This document shows positions 16,697 to 25,044 of a stretch of 47,020 nt of DNA, piece after piece. The translations under genes were made by a program, and so were the position numbers. Under the pieces are notes generated by a model. It was not told where the DNA came from. It did not search any database and saw only the letters and a program-made list of their open reading frames with translations. The stretch covers positions 1 to 47,020 of the forward strand of contig JBECLA010000067.1 of NCBI GenBank assembly GCA_040235565.1. The letters run 5' to 3'. Every line of letters starts with the position of its first letter. The first letter of the stretch is position 1. Origin of the DNA: JAHEIJ01 sp040235565 (GTDB lineage Bacteria; Pseudomonadota; Gammaproteobacteria; UBA6429; Thiohalophilaceae).

Positions 16697-19135
16697 TTAA
16701 TCATCCAACAACGGATTTTCATGACATTGATCGCAACTCACTTCGGTACCTCGACTCAGGGTAATTCGTTCATCGTTACAATTATCGCTATCAGAATCGC
16801 ATTTCAGTGTGCGCGTTGCTGCCATCCGCGATAACACGGTGCCTTGTAATTGTTCGCCATGACACGCCCGGCACTGGCCAATATTGCGTTCCACCATATT
16901 GGCATGCTCTTCATTCCAGCGTTTGTCACCTACCGGATGCATGCCGTGAGGGCCATCCAGGGTTAACCCCAGACTGTCGCTGGCATGACAGGTCGTACAC
17001 TCGATGATCGTACCGCTATGACCCTGCAATTGCGTCGCGGCGATATTATCGTTCGCCAGCGGGTGCTGGATCGGCCAGATGGCATGGGTGCTGTTATGAC
17101 AACCTTCACACATGACACCGCCGTGGCCTTTGCTCAGGCGGTAGAGGACATCCACCGTCTGTCCGACCGCATTGGTGTTCTGATTTTCCGCAAACCGCGA
17201 GGTCGGGACTTTAATGATTTCCGCCACCTTGACGTTGTCTGCCACCCCGGCTACGGCAATCTCCCGGGTGCGATAGGCCTGCAATAACCGGATCCCGTCA
17301 TCCGCCACAATGGCATCAGCAGGATGATTGGGCTGGGTGGCATCACCGGTGTGGCAGGACTGGCAACCCGGTTCAAATGCCCAGGGCACCCGCAGGGACC
17401 CATCCAGCACGAAATCACCCGGGTTGTCGCTGCTCACCCGAATCGTGAAATCATTCCCGACCTGCTGCATGTCACCGTGGCAATCCTGACAGACCACGTC
17501 GCCGGCAAACATCGCGCCCCGTAAACATTGGGTCCGCTTACCCGGGTGGCACTGATAACAGGTTTCTCCGAGGATCTCGTTCGCCAATTGGGGATCGCGC
17601 CCCTGCGGACCCGGCATGGTGGGAAAAAGCTGCTCGCCATTGAAGGGGGGCAAGGCACCATGATGGCCATGCATCGCCCGTGACATGCTGATGTGGTAGG
17701 TCTGCTGCCTTCCCAGCAGGCCCTGCTCTGGCTCATCCACCGGTCCCGTGTGGAGCAGGTCCAGCGCCGGGGTGTAGTGGCAGCGGGAGCATTGCACCGG
17801 CGTCTGCTCTGCGAGGCAATCGGGATCCGCCGGTGAGGCTGCACTGTCACAGGTTTGAGGATTGAATTGCTTGTCGGCGTCCCAGTTACGATAGCGGCTG
17901 CCGTGCTTGGCATCATGCAGGCGCAGAATGTTCAGCTTCGCGGCATTTAACAATCGTTGTTCGGCGGTATCTCCGGGGGCGCTATCGATGGTGGTCAATT
18001 CAAAGGCCGTTTGCGATACGCCTGAGCCATTACACTGGTCACTTTGTATTTCTGCCGGCAAATCCGGATCCAGGCAATCCAGTGGATCCACATGACAATT
18101 CTGACAATCTGCTTCGGAGGCAACCGGTAATACGACATCCAGCGATGCCAGCGTCTGGCCGCTCTGGTTGTCCGTGGCACTGACCGCCATCAAAGGGTAA
18201 GCGTTGCTTCGGCCGGCATCATCGATTGGCAGAATGGGGATGCCATCAGCCGCAAACCAGTTAGTCTCCTGGATGCGCGAGCCAAAGCCGAATTGCACGA
18301 AAAAGGGCAGATCGTGATCATAGCGGGCGAATTGTTGGGGCATATTGCTGGGCCCGGGCATCGCCTGCTGGAACAATTCGGCCACCGGATCGCCACTGTC
18401 CGGATAAAATCTCAGCAAATCCGGTACTGGCAGCCCGACATCGATACTGAGGGGTTCAAACAAACTGAGTGCACTGGGACAATCCTGCAAATTACCCGGG
18501 TTAAGACACAAGGAGGTGAGGTCCAGAGGCGGTTCCAGCAGGGCCCCGGCCAGTGCCGCATTGGGATAAAGCGGGGCATAGGTCAGCCCACCGAGGCTGT
18601 AATTGGCCCCGAAATTAGGGCTACCAAGTGGCAGGGCAACGCCACTGTCGCCCCAGAAGTTGCCCTTGAAGACCCCCGGGACATTCTGGCTCGTGGTGTT
18701 GATGGAATTGGGCCCGGCCGGGTCATTTGGGCTGGAAGTAGCCAGATAGGACACACTGACAACCTGATTATCGAGAATGCGCGGCTTGCTGTTGCGGGTG
18801 CCTCTCTGGATGACCTGGGCATGAACCACATTGAACGGGGGCAAAATGCTGAACACCTGATAATCCTGATCCGCGCAGTGCATGCCCAGATCGTTGGCAG
18901 CAAGCAGGGTGTAAGCGGTACCAGCCGCAGAGCCGTTGTCTTCATCGCTTTCCTCTTCATTGCTGTCGCGAGAGGAAGCACTGGCGAGAGGCAGAACACT
19001 ACTGTCACCACTGGTGGTCATGGTTTCCGCTTCGCCACCTCCGCAAGCAGAAATACCGAGCACCAGCAGACTGATACCAAGATATTGAAATAATGGTAAA
19101 AAGTTTGACTTCAGAGAGAAATTTTGCTGTTTCAT
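16697..19135 (-). CDS. Nine-CXXCH multihaem cytochrome c lipoprotein
   Basis: An 812-residue exported lipoprotein: the leader ends in the lipobox ISAC with Cys31 as the lipidation site, followed by GGG and a low-complexity Ser/Glu linker. Nine CXXCH haem-binding motifs appear in the last two thirds (CQNCH, CSRCH, CYQCH, CQDCH, CQSCH, CEGCH, CTTCH, CRACH, CDQCH), so up to nine c-type haems. The N-terminal 300 residues lack haem motifs and start with NDLGMHCAD; they may bind a partner or substrate. HGHHGALPPFNGEQLFPTMPG is a notable histidine-rich stretch. GGAGG lies nine bases before the ATG. It could be a periplasmic or surface electron carrier or reductase; no known enzyme could be assigned. 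Monocistronic, with a palindrome upstream. Confidence 0.85.
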   Translation of the reverse strand: MKQQNFSLKSNFLPLFQYLGISLLVLGISACGGGEAETMTTSGDSSVLPLASASSRDSNEEESDEDNGSAAGTAYTLLAANDLGMHCADQDYQVFSILPPFNVVHAQVIQRGTRNSKPRILDNQVVSVSYLATSSPNDPAGPNSINTTSQNVPGVFKGNFWGDSGVALPLGSPNFGANYSLGGLTYAPLYPNAALAGALLEPPLDLTSLCLNPGNLQDCPSALSLFEPLSIDVGLPVPDLLRFYPDSGDPVAELFQQAMPGPSNMPQQFARYDHDLPFFVQFGFGSRIQETNWFAADGIPILPIDDAGRSNAYPLMAVSATDNQSGQTLASLDVVLPVASEADCQNCHVDPLDCLDPDLPAEIQSDQCNGSGVSQTAFELTTIDSAPGDTAEQRLLNAAKLNILRLHDAKHGSRYRNWDADKQFNPQTCDSAASPADPDCLAEQTPVQCSRCHYTPALDLLHTGPVDEPEQGLLGRQQTYHISMSRAMHGHHGALPPFNGEQLFPTMPGPQGRDPQLANEILGETCYQCHPGKRTQCLRGAMFAGDVVCQDCHGDMQQVGNDFTIRVSSDNPGDFVLDGSLRVPWAFEPGCQSCHTGDATQPNHPADAIVADDGIRLLQAYRTREIAVAGVADNVKVAEIIKVPTSRFAENQNTNAVGQTVDVLYRLSKGHGGVMCEGCHNSTHAIWPIQHPLANDNIAATQLQGHSGTIIECTTCHASDSLGLTLDGPHGMHPVGDKRWNEEHANMVERNIGQCRACHGEQLQGTVLSRMAATRTLKCDSDSDNCNDERITLSRGTEVSCDQCHENPLLDD

Positions 19136-19208
19136 TGCGCCAAACCTCCATTTTGATGGGGGAGAGATTTTTCTACACGGCAGGATGGGGGATCTTCAGG
19201 ATAATTTA

Positions 19209-19224
19209 TGGGACTTAAGTCCCA
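19209..19224. promoter_or_regulatory. Perfect 16-bp palindrome, probable operator
   Basis: TGGGACTTAAGTCCCA reads the same on both strands. It is the centre of the 152-base gap between the divergent nonahaem-cytochrome gene (start at 19135) and the HAD hydrolase gene (start at 19288), 74 and 63 bases from the two starts. A homodimeric repressor or activator would fit. I did not see a second copy in the window and do not assign a regulator. Confidence 0.55.
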
Positions 19225-19287
19225 AACTAGGTATTCATCCATAGGTAATTTGTATGAGTTGTCTTTATGAAATAACTGCATCACAAA

Positions 19288-19923
19288 ATGAGTAACCGAA
19301 TTAAAAAACCAACCAAAATGAGGCCAAAACCAGAAGCCATCCTGTTTGATTTCGGCGGGGTGCTGGCGGAAGAAGGCTTTCGTAACGGATTACTTAGCCT
19401 CGCCAGAGAACAGCATCTGGATGAAAACAGCATGCCGGCAGCGGCCATGCGCGCCGTCTATGAGTCAGGCTTTGTCCTTGGGCGGGGCACGGCAGCCGAC
19501 TTCTGGCGCTTGTTACGTGAGCGGACCGGCCTGGTCGGAAAAGATGCGGAACTGACACAACGTATTCTCGACGGGTTTGTGGTGCGTCCCTGGATGATGG
19601 ACACCGTTGCGAACCTGAAGCAACGCGGTTATACAATCGGTATCCTGAGTGATCAAACACATTGGCTTGACACGCTGGACCAGCGGTATCACTTCTATCA
19701 GCACTTTGATTACATCTTCAACAGCTATTATCTCGGCAAAGGTAAACAGGACAAAACTTTGTTTGCGGATGTGGCTGCTTTAATGGGCATACCACAGGAA
19801 GTAATATTGTTCATCGATGATGATAGCGGTAATGTCGCCCGTGCACGTAAATGTGCTTACCAGGCCTTGCTATATATTAACCAGTCACAATTCCTCACCG
19901 AATTGGAAAAAGTGCTATCTTAA
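19288..19923 (+). CDS. HAD-superfamily hydrolase, class IA type
   Basis: A 211-residue haloacid-dehalogenase-like phosphatase. Motif I is AILFDFGGVLAEEG (residues about 17-30), motif II is GILSDQTHW, with a Lys-rich motif III in YLGKGKQDKTLF, and motif IV is ILFIDDDSGNVARA with a run of acidic residues for Mg2+. The first acidic residue is followed by FG rather than the usual xDxT, as in many class IA members such as YihX-like phosphatases. Substrate unknown. It precedes the EthD-type gene by 51 bases and may share its transcript. A second in-frame Met at residue 11 is an alternative start. Confidence 0.88.
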   Translation: MSNRIKKPTKMRPKPEAILFDFGGVLAEEGFRNGLLSLAREQHLDENSMPAAAMRAVYESGFVLGRGTAADFWRLLRERTGLVGKDAELTQRILDGFVVRPWMMDTVANLKQRGYTIGILSDQTHWLDTLDQRYHFYQHFDYIFNSYYLGKGKQDKTLFADVAALMGIPQEVILFIDDDSGNVARARKCAYQALLYINQSQFLTELEKVLS

Positions 19924-19974
19924 ATACAGTTTTACTGAGGTCCGTAACAATAACAATAGAATCCCGAGGTCACC

Positions 19975-20352
19975 ATGATTCGTTTCATCAACTGCGTTCG
20001 ACGCCGCAAAGATATCTCCGCTGAAGAGTTCAGGCGCTACTGGAACAGCCCCGAATTTGAATACCTGTTCGAGAAACTGTTCATCATTATCCAACCCCGC
20101 GGTTTTGCCAAAAATCTGACCCTGCAGGTCAGTGCCAATGAACAGATTCAACAGGAACGAGGTAGTGGCGAACCCTTTGATGGCACGCTTGAATACTGGT
20201 GGCATGACGCAAGCGAATTACTGGAAAAATACGATGCGCCGGAGGCACAGGAGATCCGTAAGGAAATGCTTGAATATCAACAGCAGTTTATTGATATTCC
20301 GGGTTGCCGCGCGTTTTTTACAGAATATGAGGCAAAGATGTTATCTGAATAA
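19975..20352 (+). CDS. EthD-domain-like protein (dimeric alpha/beta barrel)
   Basis: A 125-residue protein that looks like an EthD-type ferredoxin-like barrel: MIRFINCVRRRKDISAEEFRRYWNS is the standard opening of these domains, with the central FDGTLEYWWHDASELLEKY and a last strand IPGCRAFFTEY. The GAGGT site lies just ahead of the ATG. Relatives occur as small enzymes or accessory proteins in degradation pathways; the role here is unknown. Its last 12 bases overlap the convergent membrane-protein gene. Confidence 0.78.
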   Translation: MIRFINCVRRRKDISAEEFRRYWNSPEFEYLFEKLFIIIQPRGFAKNLTLQVSANEQIQQERGSGEPFDGTLEYWWHDASELLEKYDAPEAQEIRKEMLEYQQQFIDIPGCRAFFTEYEAKMLSE

Positions 20353-21072
20353 TTTGAACCGATCATTGTTGGCGCCGCCTGTCGCAGGAAAGATTTTTCG
20401 CAGCAACAAATGTGTCGGCCAGAATACCAGCAGAGGATACAGCACCAGCAACAACAATAAATATATCATCCCCGGCATCCAGGTTTGTGGTGTTTCTGTA
20501 ATGCCGAACACCCAGTTTATATTTTTAGCCGGCTCGGTGAGTAAATAACTTGCGAGTAATACCAGCCATGTCAGAATTATCTGGGCCAGTAATGCGCGAT
20601 GGTCATAACCCAATCGCCTGAGCGCGTAGAGGATGACAAGCGGTAAAAATAAATGAAATAGTGACAGACCTCGAACCAGATAAGACATCTCATCCGAGAA
20701 CATATAACCCGTGGCATTCAATCCGAATACATCCTGGCCAACAACGAGATGGCTACCATAATCCAGGATCCACATGCACTCCGGTAGTAGCACACCCACT
20801 GCCAGCATGCTGATCAGAAAACGGCTTTCGCGCCATAGTCCGAACACCATCAGCAGCAAGGCAATATCAGACCCCCACAGAAAATTGCTGACCCCGAGCT
20901 CTAGCCAGTAAATCGGTACCAGGACCAGCACAAATGCCGTGTAAAGCAGTTTGAGCCACAATGGCAAGCGGGCGGGGGTTGTTGTTTTTATCAAGCCGGT
21001 CACTGTGGATTTTTGTCTCTGATGCCCGTTACCTGGAATGCATATCCTTTGCCCACGAGGCCCATCATGCAT
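20341..21072 (-). CDS. Polytopic membrane protein of unknown function
   Basis: Up to 243 residues, with about six or seven hydrophobic helices (for example LLYTAFVLVLVPIYWLELG, IALLLMVFGLWRE, FLISMLAVGVLLPECMWILDY, LFHLFLPLVILYALRRLG, LTWLVLLASYLL and LLLLLVLYPLLVFW). No transport or enzyme motif is evident beyond scattered conserved-looking aromatics and an acidic LPECMWILDYGSH segment within a helix pair. A GTG at codon 24 is an alternative start that would remove the polar N-terminus. Family not named. Confidence 0.7.
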   Translation of the reverse strand: MHDGPRGQRICIPGNGHQRQKSTVTGLIKTTTPARLPLWLKLLYTAFVLVLVPIYWLELGVSNFLWGSDIALLLMVFGLWRESRFLISMLAVGVLLPECMWILDYGSHLVVGQDVFGLNATGYMFSDEMSYLVRGLSLFHLFLPLVILYALRRLGYDHRALLAQIILTWLVLLASYLLTEPAKNINWVFGITETPQTWMPGMIYLLLLLVLYPLLVFWPTHLLLRKIFPATGGANNDRFKLFR

Positions 21073-21427
21073 TTCTGCTGAGGGATGTCGCGGAAATTCG
21101 CTGCGGATACCGAGCAGACCGGGCGAATTTCTGAGTTAAAACAAACGTCATTCAGACCGATAATAACCACAGGAAGACATGAAATAATCAGGAAGTGGGG
21201 ATACGAATCAGGGCCAAATGAGAACACCGGGACCTATCTGTTTGTTTTACAAGTATATTATTGACTTTCACGTCTTTTGTTATATTAATAGCTGTTGAAT
21301 TCGTATGCATTTTGCCTGGCCTGGTTGGCAAATTTCCTCGATATCTTTCATAGTTAGCCTTACAAGAAAATTGAGTCACATTATAGATTTGTTATTTATG
21401 CCACATTATTATTAGGTGTAATTTGAT
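21073..21427. other. AT-rich gap upstream of rpfG
   Basis: 355 bases between the divergent membrane-protein gene and rpfG. The half near rpfG is AT-rich. Apart from the promoter-like pair listed separately and an AGGTG at 21414-21418 that serves as ribosome-binding site for rpfG, I see no gene or repeat in it. Confidence 0.5.
21263..21290 (+). promoter_or_regulatory. Possible sigma-70-type promoter for rpfG-rpfC
   Basis: TTGACT (21263-21268) and TATTAA (21285-21290) are separated by 16 bases, a usable sigma-70 arrangement about 140 bases before the rpfG start. Based on resemblance only. Confidence 0.35.
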
Positions 21428-22534
21428 ATGCATACCGTAATTGTTATCGATGATCAGGTTACCACCAACAAATTGCTCACGCAGTTAGTCAAGCAAATTC
21501 ACATCAAGGATGAGCCTGTGAATGTTCAATCTTTTACCGACTGCCGCAAAGCTTTCAACTGGCTAAAAAGGCACAGTGCGGAATTGATCCTGGTTGATTA
21601 CAAGATGCCAGAACTTAATGGTATCGAGTTCATTAAACTGGTCCGTCGCATGGACAAATGCAGTGATGTCCCCATCATTATGATCACGGCATATGATGAC
21701 AAACCAATCAGATACAGTGCCCTCGAAGCAGGGGCGCAGGATTTTTTGACCAAACCTCTCGACCATCATGAATGCAAAGCACGATGCAAGAATCTTCTTG
21801 CCCTGGGCGTCAATCAAGGAGAATTAAGAAAGGCTAACCAGTTATTACTGAAAAAAATCGATGAATCGATGGCATCAGTGCTGGAACGTGAACGGGAAAC
21901 CTTATTACGGCTGGCACGTGCCGGTGAATATCGGGATATCGATACCGGCGACCACATTCTCAGGATTGCACAATATTCACGTCTCATTGCTGAGAATATC
22001 GGACTTGATAAGGTCCATTGTGAAGTCATCGAACAAGCTTCGCCGATGCATGATGTTGGCAAGATTGGGATTCCCGACAATATATTACTCAAGCGCGGTC
22101 GCTTAACGGAAGATGAATTTTCCATTATGCGTTCTCATGCCACGATAGGCTATGAAATCTTGAAGAACAGTCCGTCTGAATATTTACAGGTCGGTGCCAA
22201 AATCGCGCTTGAACATCATGAACATTTCAATGGTCGAGGTTATCCGCATGGTAAGCGAGGTGAAGAAATTACCATCGAAGCACGTATTGTGGCGATAGCC
22301 GATGTATTTGATGCATTAACATCAATAAGACCTTATAAGAGAGCGTGGTCATTCGAAGATGCCTTTGCATTTATTATAAAAGAAAAGGGCCGACAATTTG
22401 ATCCCAGATGTGTCGATGCCTTCACCAAACATGCCAAACAGGTAAGAGAAATTTATAACACTCATTTAGAGACCAAACCCGAAAAATTTTCCAATAACAA
22501 TCTTGATTTATTCGAAGAAAATAGTTCAACATGA
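21428..22534 (+). CDS. rpfG: RpfG-like response regulator with HD-GYP c-di-GMP phosphodiesterase domain
   Basis: A 368-residue response regulator. Residues 1-125 are a receiver domain with acidic Asp8-Asp9, the phospho-acceptor Asp57 in ILVDYKMPELNG and the Lys in DFLTKPLD. Residues about 150-340 are an HD-GYP phosphodiesterase: HDVGKIGIPD carries the HD pair and HHEHFNGRGYP the GYP signature, as in Xanthomonas RpfG. It should degrade cyclic di-GMP once phosphorylated by RpfC in response to DSF. Its stop overlaps the rpfC start in an ATGA (22531-22534), so kinase and regulator are translated together. AGGTG precedes the ATG by nine bases. The assignment rests on domain order plus the rpfC/rpfF neighbours, which is strong. 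Confidence 0.92.
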   Translation: MHTVIVIDDQVTTNKLLTQLVKQIHIKDEPVNVQSFTDCRKAFNWLKRHSAELILVDYKMPELNGIEFIKLVRRMDKCSDVPIIMITAYDDKPIRYSALEAGAQDFLTKPLDHHECKARCKNLLALGVNQGELRKANQLLLKKIDESMASVLERERETLLRLARAGEYRDIDTGDHILRIAQYSRLIAENIGLDKVHCEVIEQASPMHDVGKIGIPDNILLKRGRLTEDEFSIMRSHATIGYEILKNSPSEYLQVGAKIALEHHEHFNGRGYPHGKRGEEITIEARIVAIADVFDALTSIRPYKRAWSFEDAFAFIIKEKGRQFDPRCVDAFTKHAKQVREIYNTHLETKPEKFSNNNLDLFEENSST

Positions 22535-25044
22535 AATATCTGCATAATTTCCTCAACAGAATAAAGCAGAGCCCCGGGCGCGAATACGAGCAAGCCTTTA
22601 TACGTATCATTATCGGTATCAGCGTCTTTGCTTATACCTTCATTGCGCATGGCAGTACGCCAGAAATTCAATATCACGTACTGATTGAAGTAATTATATA
22701 TACAGCTGTGGGAGCAGGTATCCTTGGCTGGATTTATCTTGCGCCCGGTAAAAATACCAAGCGATATATCTTGAGTAGTTTTATCGATATGCTTGGTTTG
22801 TCCTATGCGATGTATCTGGGTAATGAAATCGGTGCCGCCTTGTACCCCTTATACTTATGGGTCACGTTCGGATATGGCTTCCGGTTTGGGATCCCGTATC
22901 TTACCGCCAGTGCCATTTTTGGTCTGATTGGATTTGTTGTTGTATTCATCGCTTCTTCCTATTGGCAAAAACATCTTATTTTATTCTCCGGACTACTCAG
23001 TGGGCTGATTCTTCTTCCCATATATGTGTCAACCTTGCTACGCCGATTACGAAATGCGATCGACGAGGCTAAAATTGCCAGTCAGGCAAAAGGCCAGTTC
23101 CTGGCCAACATGAGTCATGAATTACGCACGCCATTAATTGGCATTACAGGTTCAAATGACTTGCTTAGAAGCACGGTTTTAAACAGCAAGCAACAGCAGT
23201 ATATAAAAACAATTGACTATTCTGTCGAAACATTATTGTCACTGATTGACAAAATCCTTGATATCTCAAAGATTGAAGCCGGCAAACTGGAAATCACAAA
23301 TGAAGAATTCGACCTGCATCAAATCCTGAACAGCACCGTGGGAATGCTGGAATACCAGGCGAAAAACAAAAATTTATTCATTAAATTACATATCGAACCT
23401 GATATCCCCTATGCACTGATTGGTGACCCCAAACATTTACGACAGGTACTTATGAACCTGATCATTAATTCCATCAAGTTCACGGATATTGGTGGTATTA
23501 ATGTCAATGTGACGCTGAAAGAAAGAGAGGGCGATGCCTGTTCCATAGAGTTTGAAATAATCGATACAGGTTGCGGTATCAAACAGCAGGATCAGAAAAA
23601 GATATTTGAACGATTCTCTCAGGCCGATAACTCAGAAACGCGTCTGCATGGCGGGGCCGGCCTGGGTACGGCAATTGCAAAGGAACTGACTGAAAAAATG
23701 GGCGGTTCCATTCAACTGGAAAGTATTTATGGTGAAGGTTCAACATTCAGGGTTACCTTGCCGTTTACCACACAAACCATCGACTGGAAAAGCAGTGCTG
23801 ATTTATCCAAAGCCAATGTCATCGCCATATCAGATCGAAATCAAACTCTGTTGAATTTAATAGAAACACTTGAAGGATGGGGTATTGAACTGAAAGAGGT
23901 TGACTCGGCAAGCGATGCATTCACGCACATCAATCGTGCTATTCAGGAAAACAACCCAATCCATGCTATTATCGTCACCAAGCCCCTTATCGATATCAAT
24001 GCGGTGCAATTTGCGCAGGCCGTACGCGCCAAGTCCATTCTGGCCAATGTGTCCTTGATATTGCTCAATGAAGGGGTTGAGGCATCAGCGCGTACTGAAC
24101 TGATGAATTCAGGGTTTAATTATATTCTGGACGAGAAGTTCGACAAATCACTGCTGTTTAATGCTCTCCATAGTTCTCCATTACTGGAAAAGCAGCATGA
24201 CAATGTTGAAGAATTAAGTGCCCATATTACCCGCAGAAAAACCAGCAAAAAATATCATATCCTGTTGGCCGAAGATAATGAGACCAACCGGCAATTATTC
24301 AAACGCATCCTGGAGCAGGGCGGTCATTCGGTCGTGACAGTAGCTGATGGCGAGGAGGCGATAGAGGCCCTGGAAGCAGATACCTTTGATTTATGTATCG
24401 TTGACATGCATATGCCAAATATGGGTGGAATTCAAACCGCGCAGCTGTATCGATTTATGTACCCCGGCAGCCAGATGCCATTTGTCATGTTAACCGCAAA
24501 TGCAACAACCGACGCTATACACCAATGCGAGAAAGCCGGTATTGATTTGTACCTGACAAAACCAATCCGCTCTCATACTCTGTTATCCAGTATTGAATCT
24601 CTTGTCCCCAAATCACAGGACAAAGAAGTCCGCAAGGATGTAACGCCTGTTAAAATAGAGTCTGCAACAGAGGAACAATCGGTTCTGAATCCTCAAGCCT
24701 TGCACGATCTCGAACTTCTTAATGAAGACAAAAAGTTCCTGAACGAACTCATTCAGGGTTTCGTCAATGACGGTAATACCCTGTTAAAGAAACTTGAAGA
24801 ATCCAAAATTAATAATTACCCCGCATTTGTCGACGCAGCCCATGCCTTTAAAGGTAACGCCGGTTCAGTAGGTGCTTCTCTCCTGTATAAAGTGGCACAT
24901 CAGGCCTACCACATGACCAGCCAGGAATACAAAGTATCTGCTACAGAATATGTAGACAAGATACGTAAAGAATACCTGCGCGCGCATATGGCGCTATTGA
25001 AATACGCCAGCTCCCAAAGTGGACTCCACCTGACAGAAGACTAA
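22531..25044 (+). CDS. rpfC: RpfC-like hybrid sensor histidine kinase (DSF sensor)
   Basis: 837 residues. An N-terminal membrane sensor (about residues 25-170, five or so helices with YPLYLWVTFGYGFRFG, as in Xanthomonas RpfC) is followed by a HisKA domain with His196 in MSHELRTP and an ATPase domain (N box NLIINSIKFT, G1 DTGCGI, G2 GGAGLGTAIA). A degenerate receiver-like segment follows (about 430-550), with no phospho-acceptor Asp (VTKPL at that place). Then comes a true receiver (about 575-695; LLAEDNE, Asp in CIVDMHMPNMGG, Lys in YLTKPI) and an HPt domain (His in DAAHAFKGNAGSVG). It should sense diffusible signal factor and relay phosphate to RpfG. Its stop overlaps that of rpfF on the other strand. 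Confidence 0.92.
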   Translation: MKYLHNFLNRIKQSPGREYEQAFIRIIIGISVFAYTFIAHGSTPEIQYHVLIEVIIYTAVGAGILGWIYLAPGKNTKRYILSSFIDMLGLSYAMYLGNEIGAALYPLYLWVTFGYGFRFGIPYLTASAIFGLIGFVVVFIASSYWQKHLILFSGLLSGLILLPIYVSTLLRRLRNAIDEAKIASQAKGQFLANMSHELRTPLIGITGSNDLLRSTVLNSKQQQYIKTIDYSVETLLSLIDKILDISKIEAGKLEITNEEFDLHQILNSTVGMLEYQAKNKNLFIKLHIEPDIPYALIGDPKHLRQVLMNLIINSIKFTDIGGINVNVTLKEREGDACSIEFEIIDTGCGIKQQDQKKIFERFSQADNSETRLHGGAGLGTAIAKELTEKMGGSIQLESIYGEGSTFRVTLPFTTQTIDWKSSADLSKANVIAISDRNQTLLNLIETLEGWGIELKEVDSASDAFTHINRAIQENNPIHAIIVTKPLIDINAVQFAQAVRAKSILANVSLILLNEGVEASARTELMNSGFNYILDEKFDKSLLFNALHSSPLLEKQHDNVEELSAHITRRKTSKKYHILLAEDNETNRQLFKRILEQGGHSVVTVADGEEAIEALEADTFDLCIVDMHMPNMGGIQTAQLYRFMYPGSQMPFVMLTANATTDAIHQCEKAGIDLYLTKPIRSHTLLSSIESLVPKSQDKEVRKDVTPVKIESATEEQSVLNPQALHDLELLNEDKKFLNELIQGFVNDGNTLLKKLEESKINNYPAFVDAAHAFKGNAGSVGASLLYKVAHQAYHMTSQEYKVSATEYVDKIRKEYLRAHMALLKYASSQSGLHLTED

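Noticed and set aside
18293..19093. 266-codon plus-strand frame opposite the nine-haem cytochrome gene
   Set aside because: It is antisense to a gene with nine CXXCH motifs and a lipobox; its own product has no recognisable domain or start site. High GC makes such shadow frames common.
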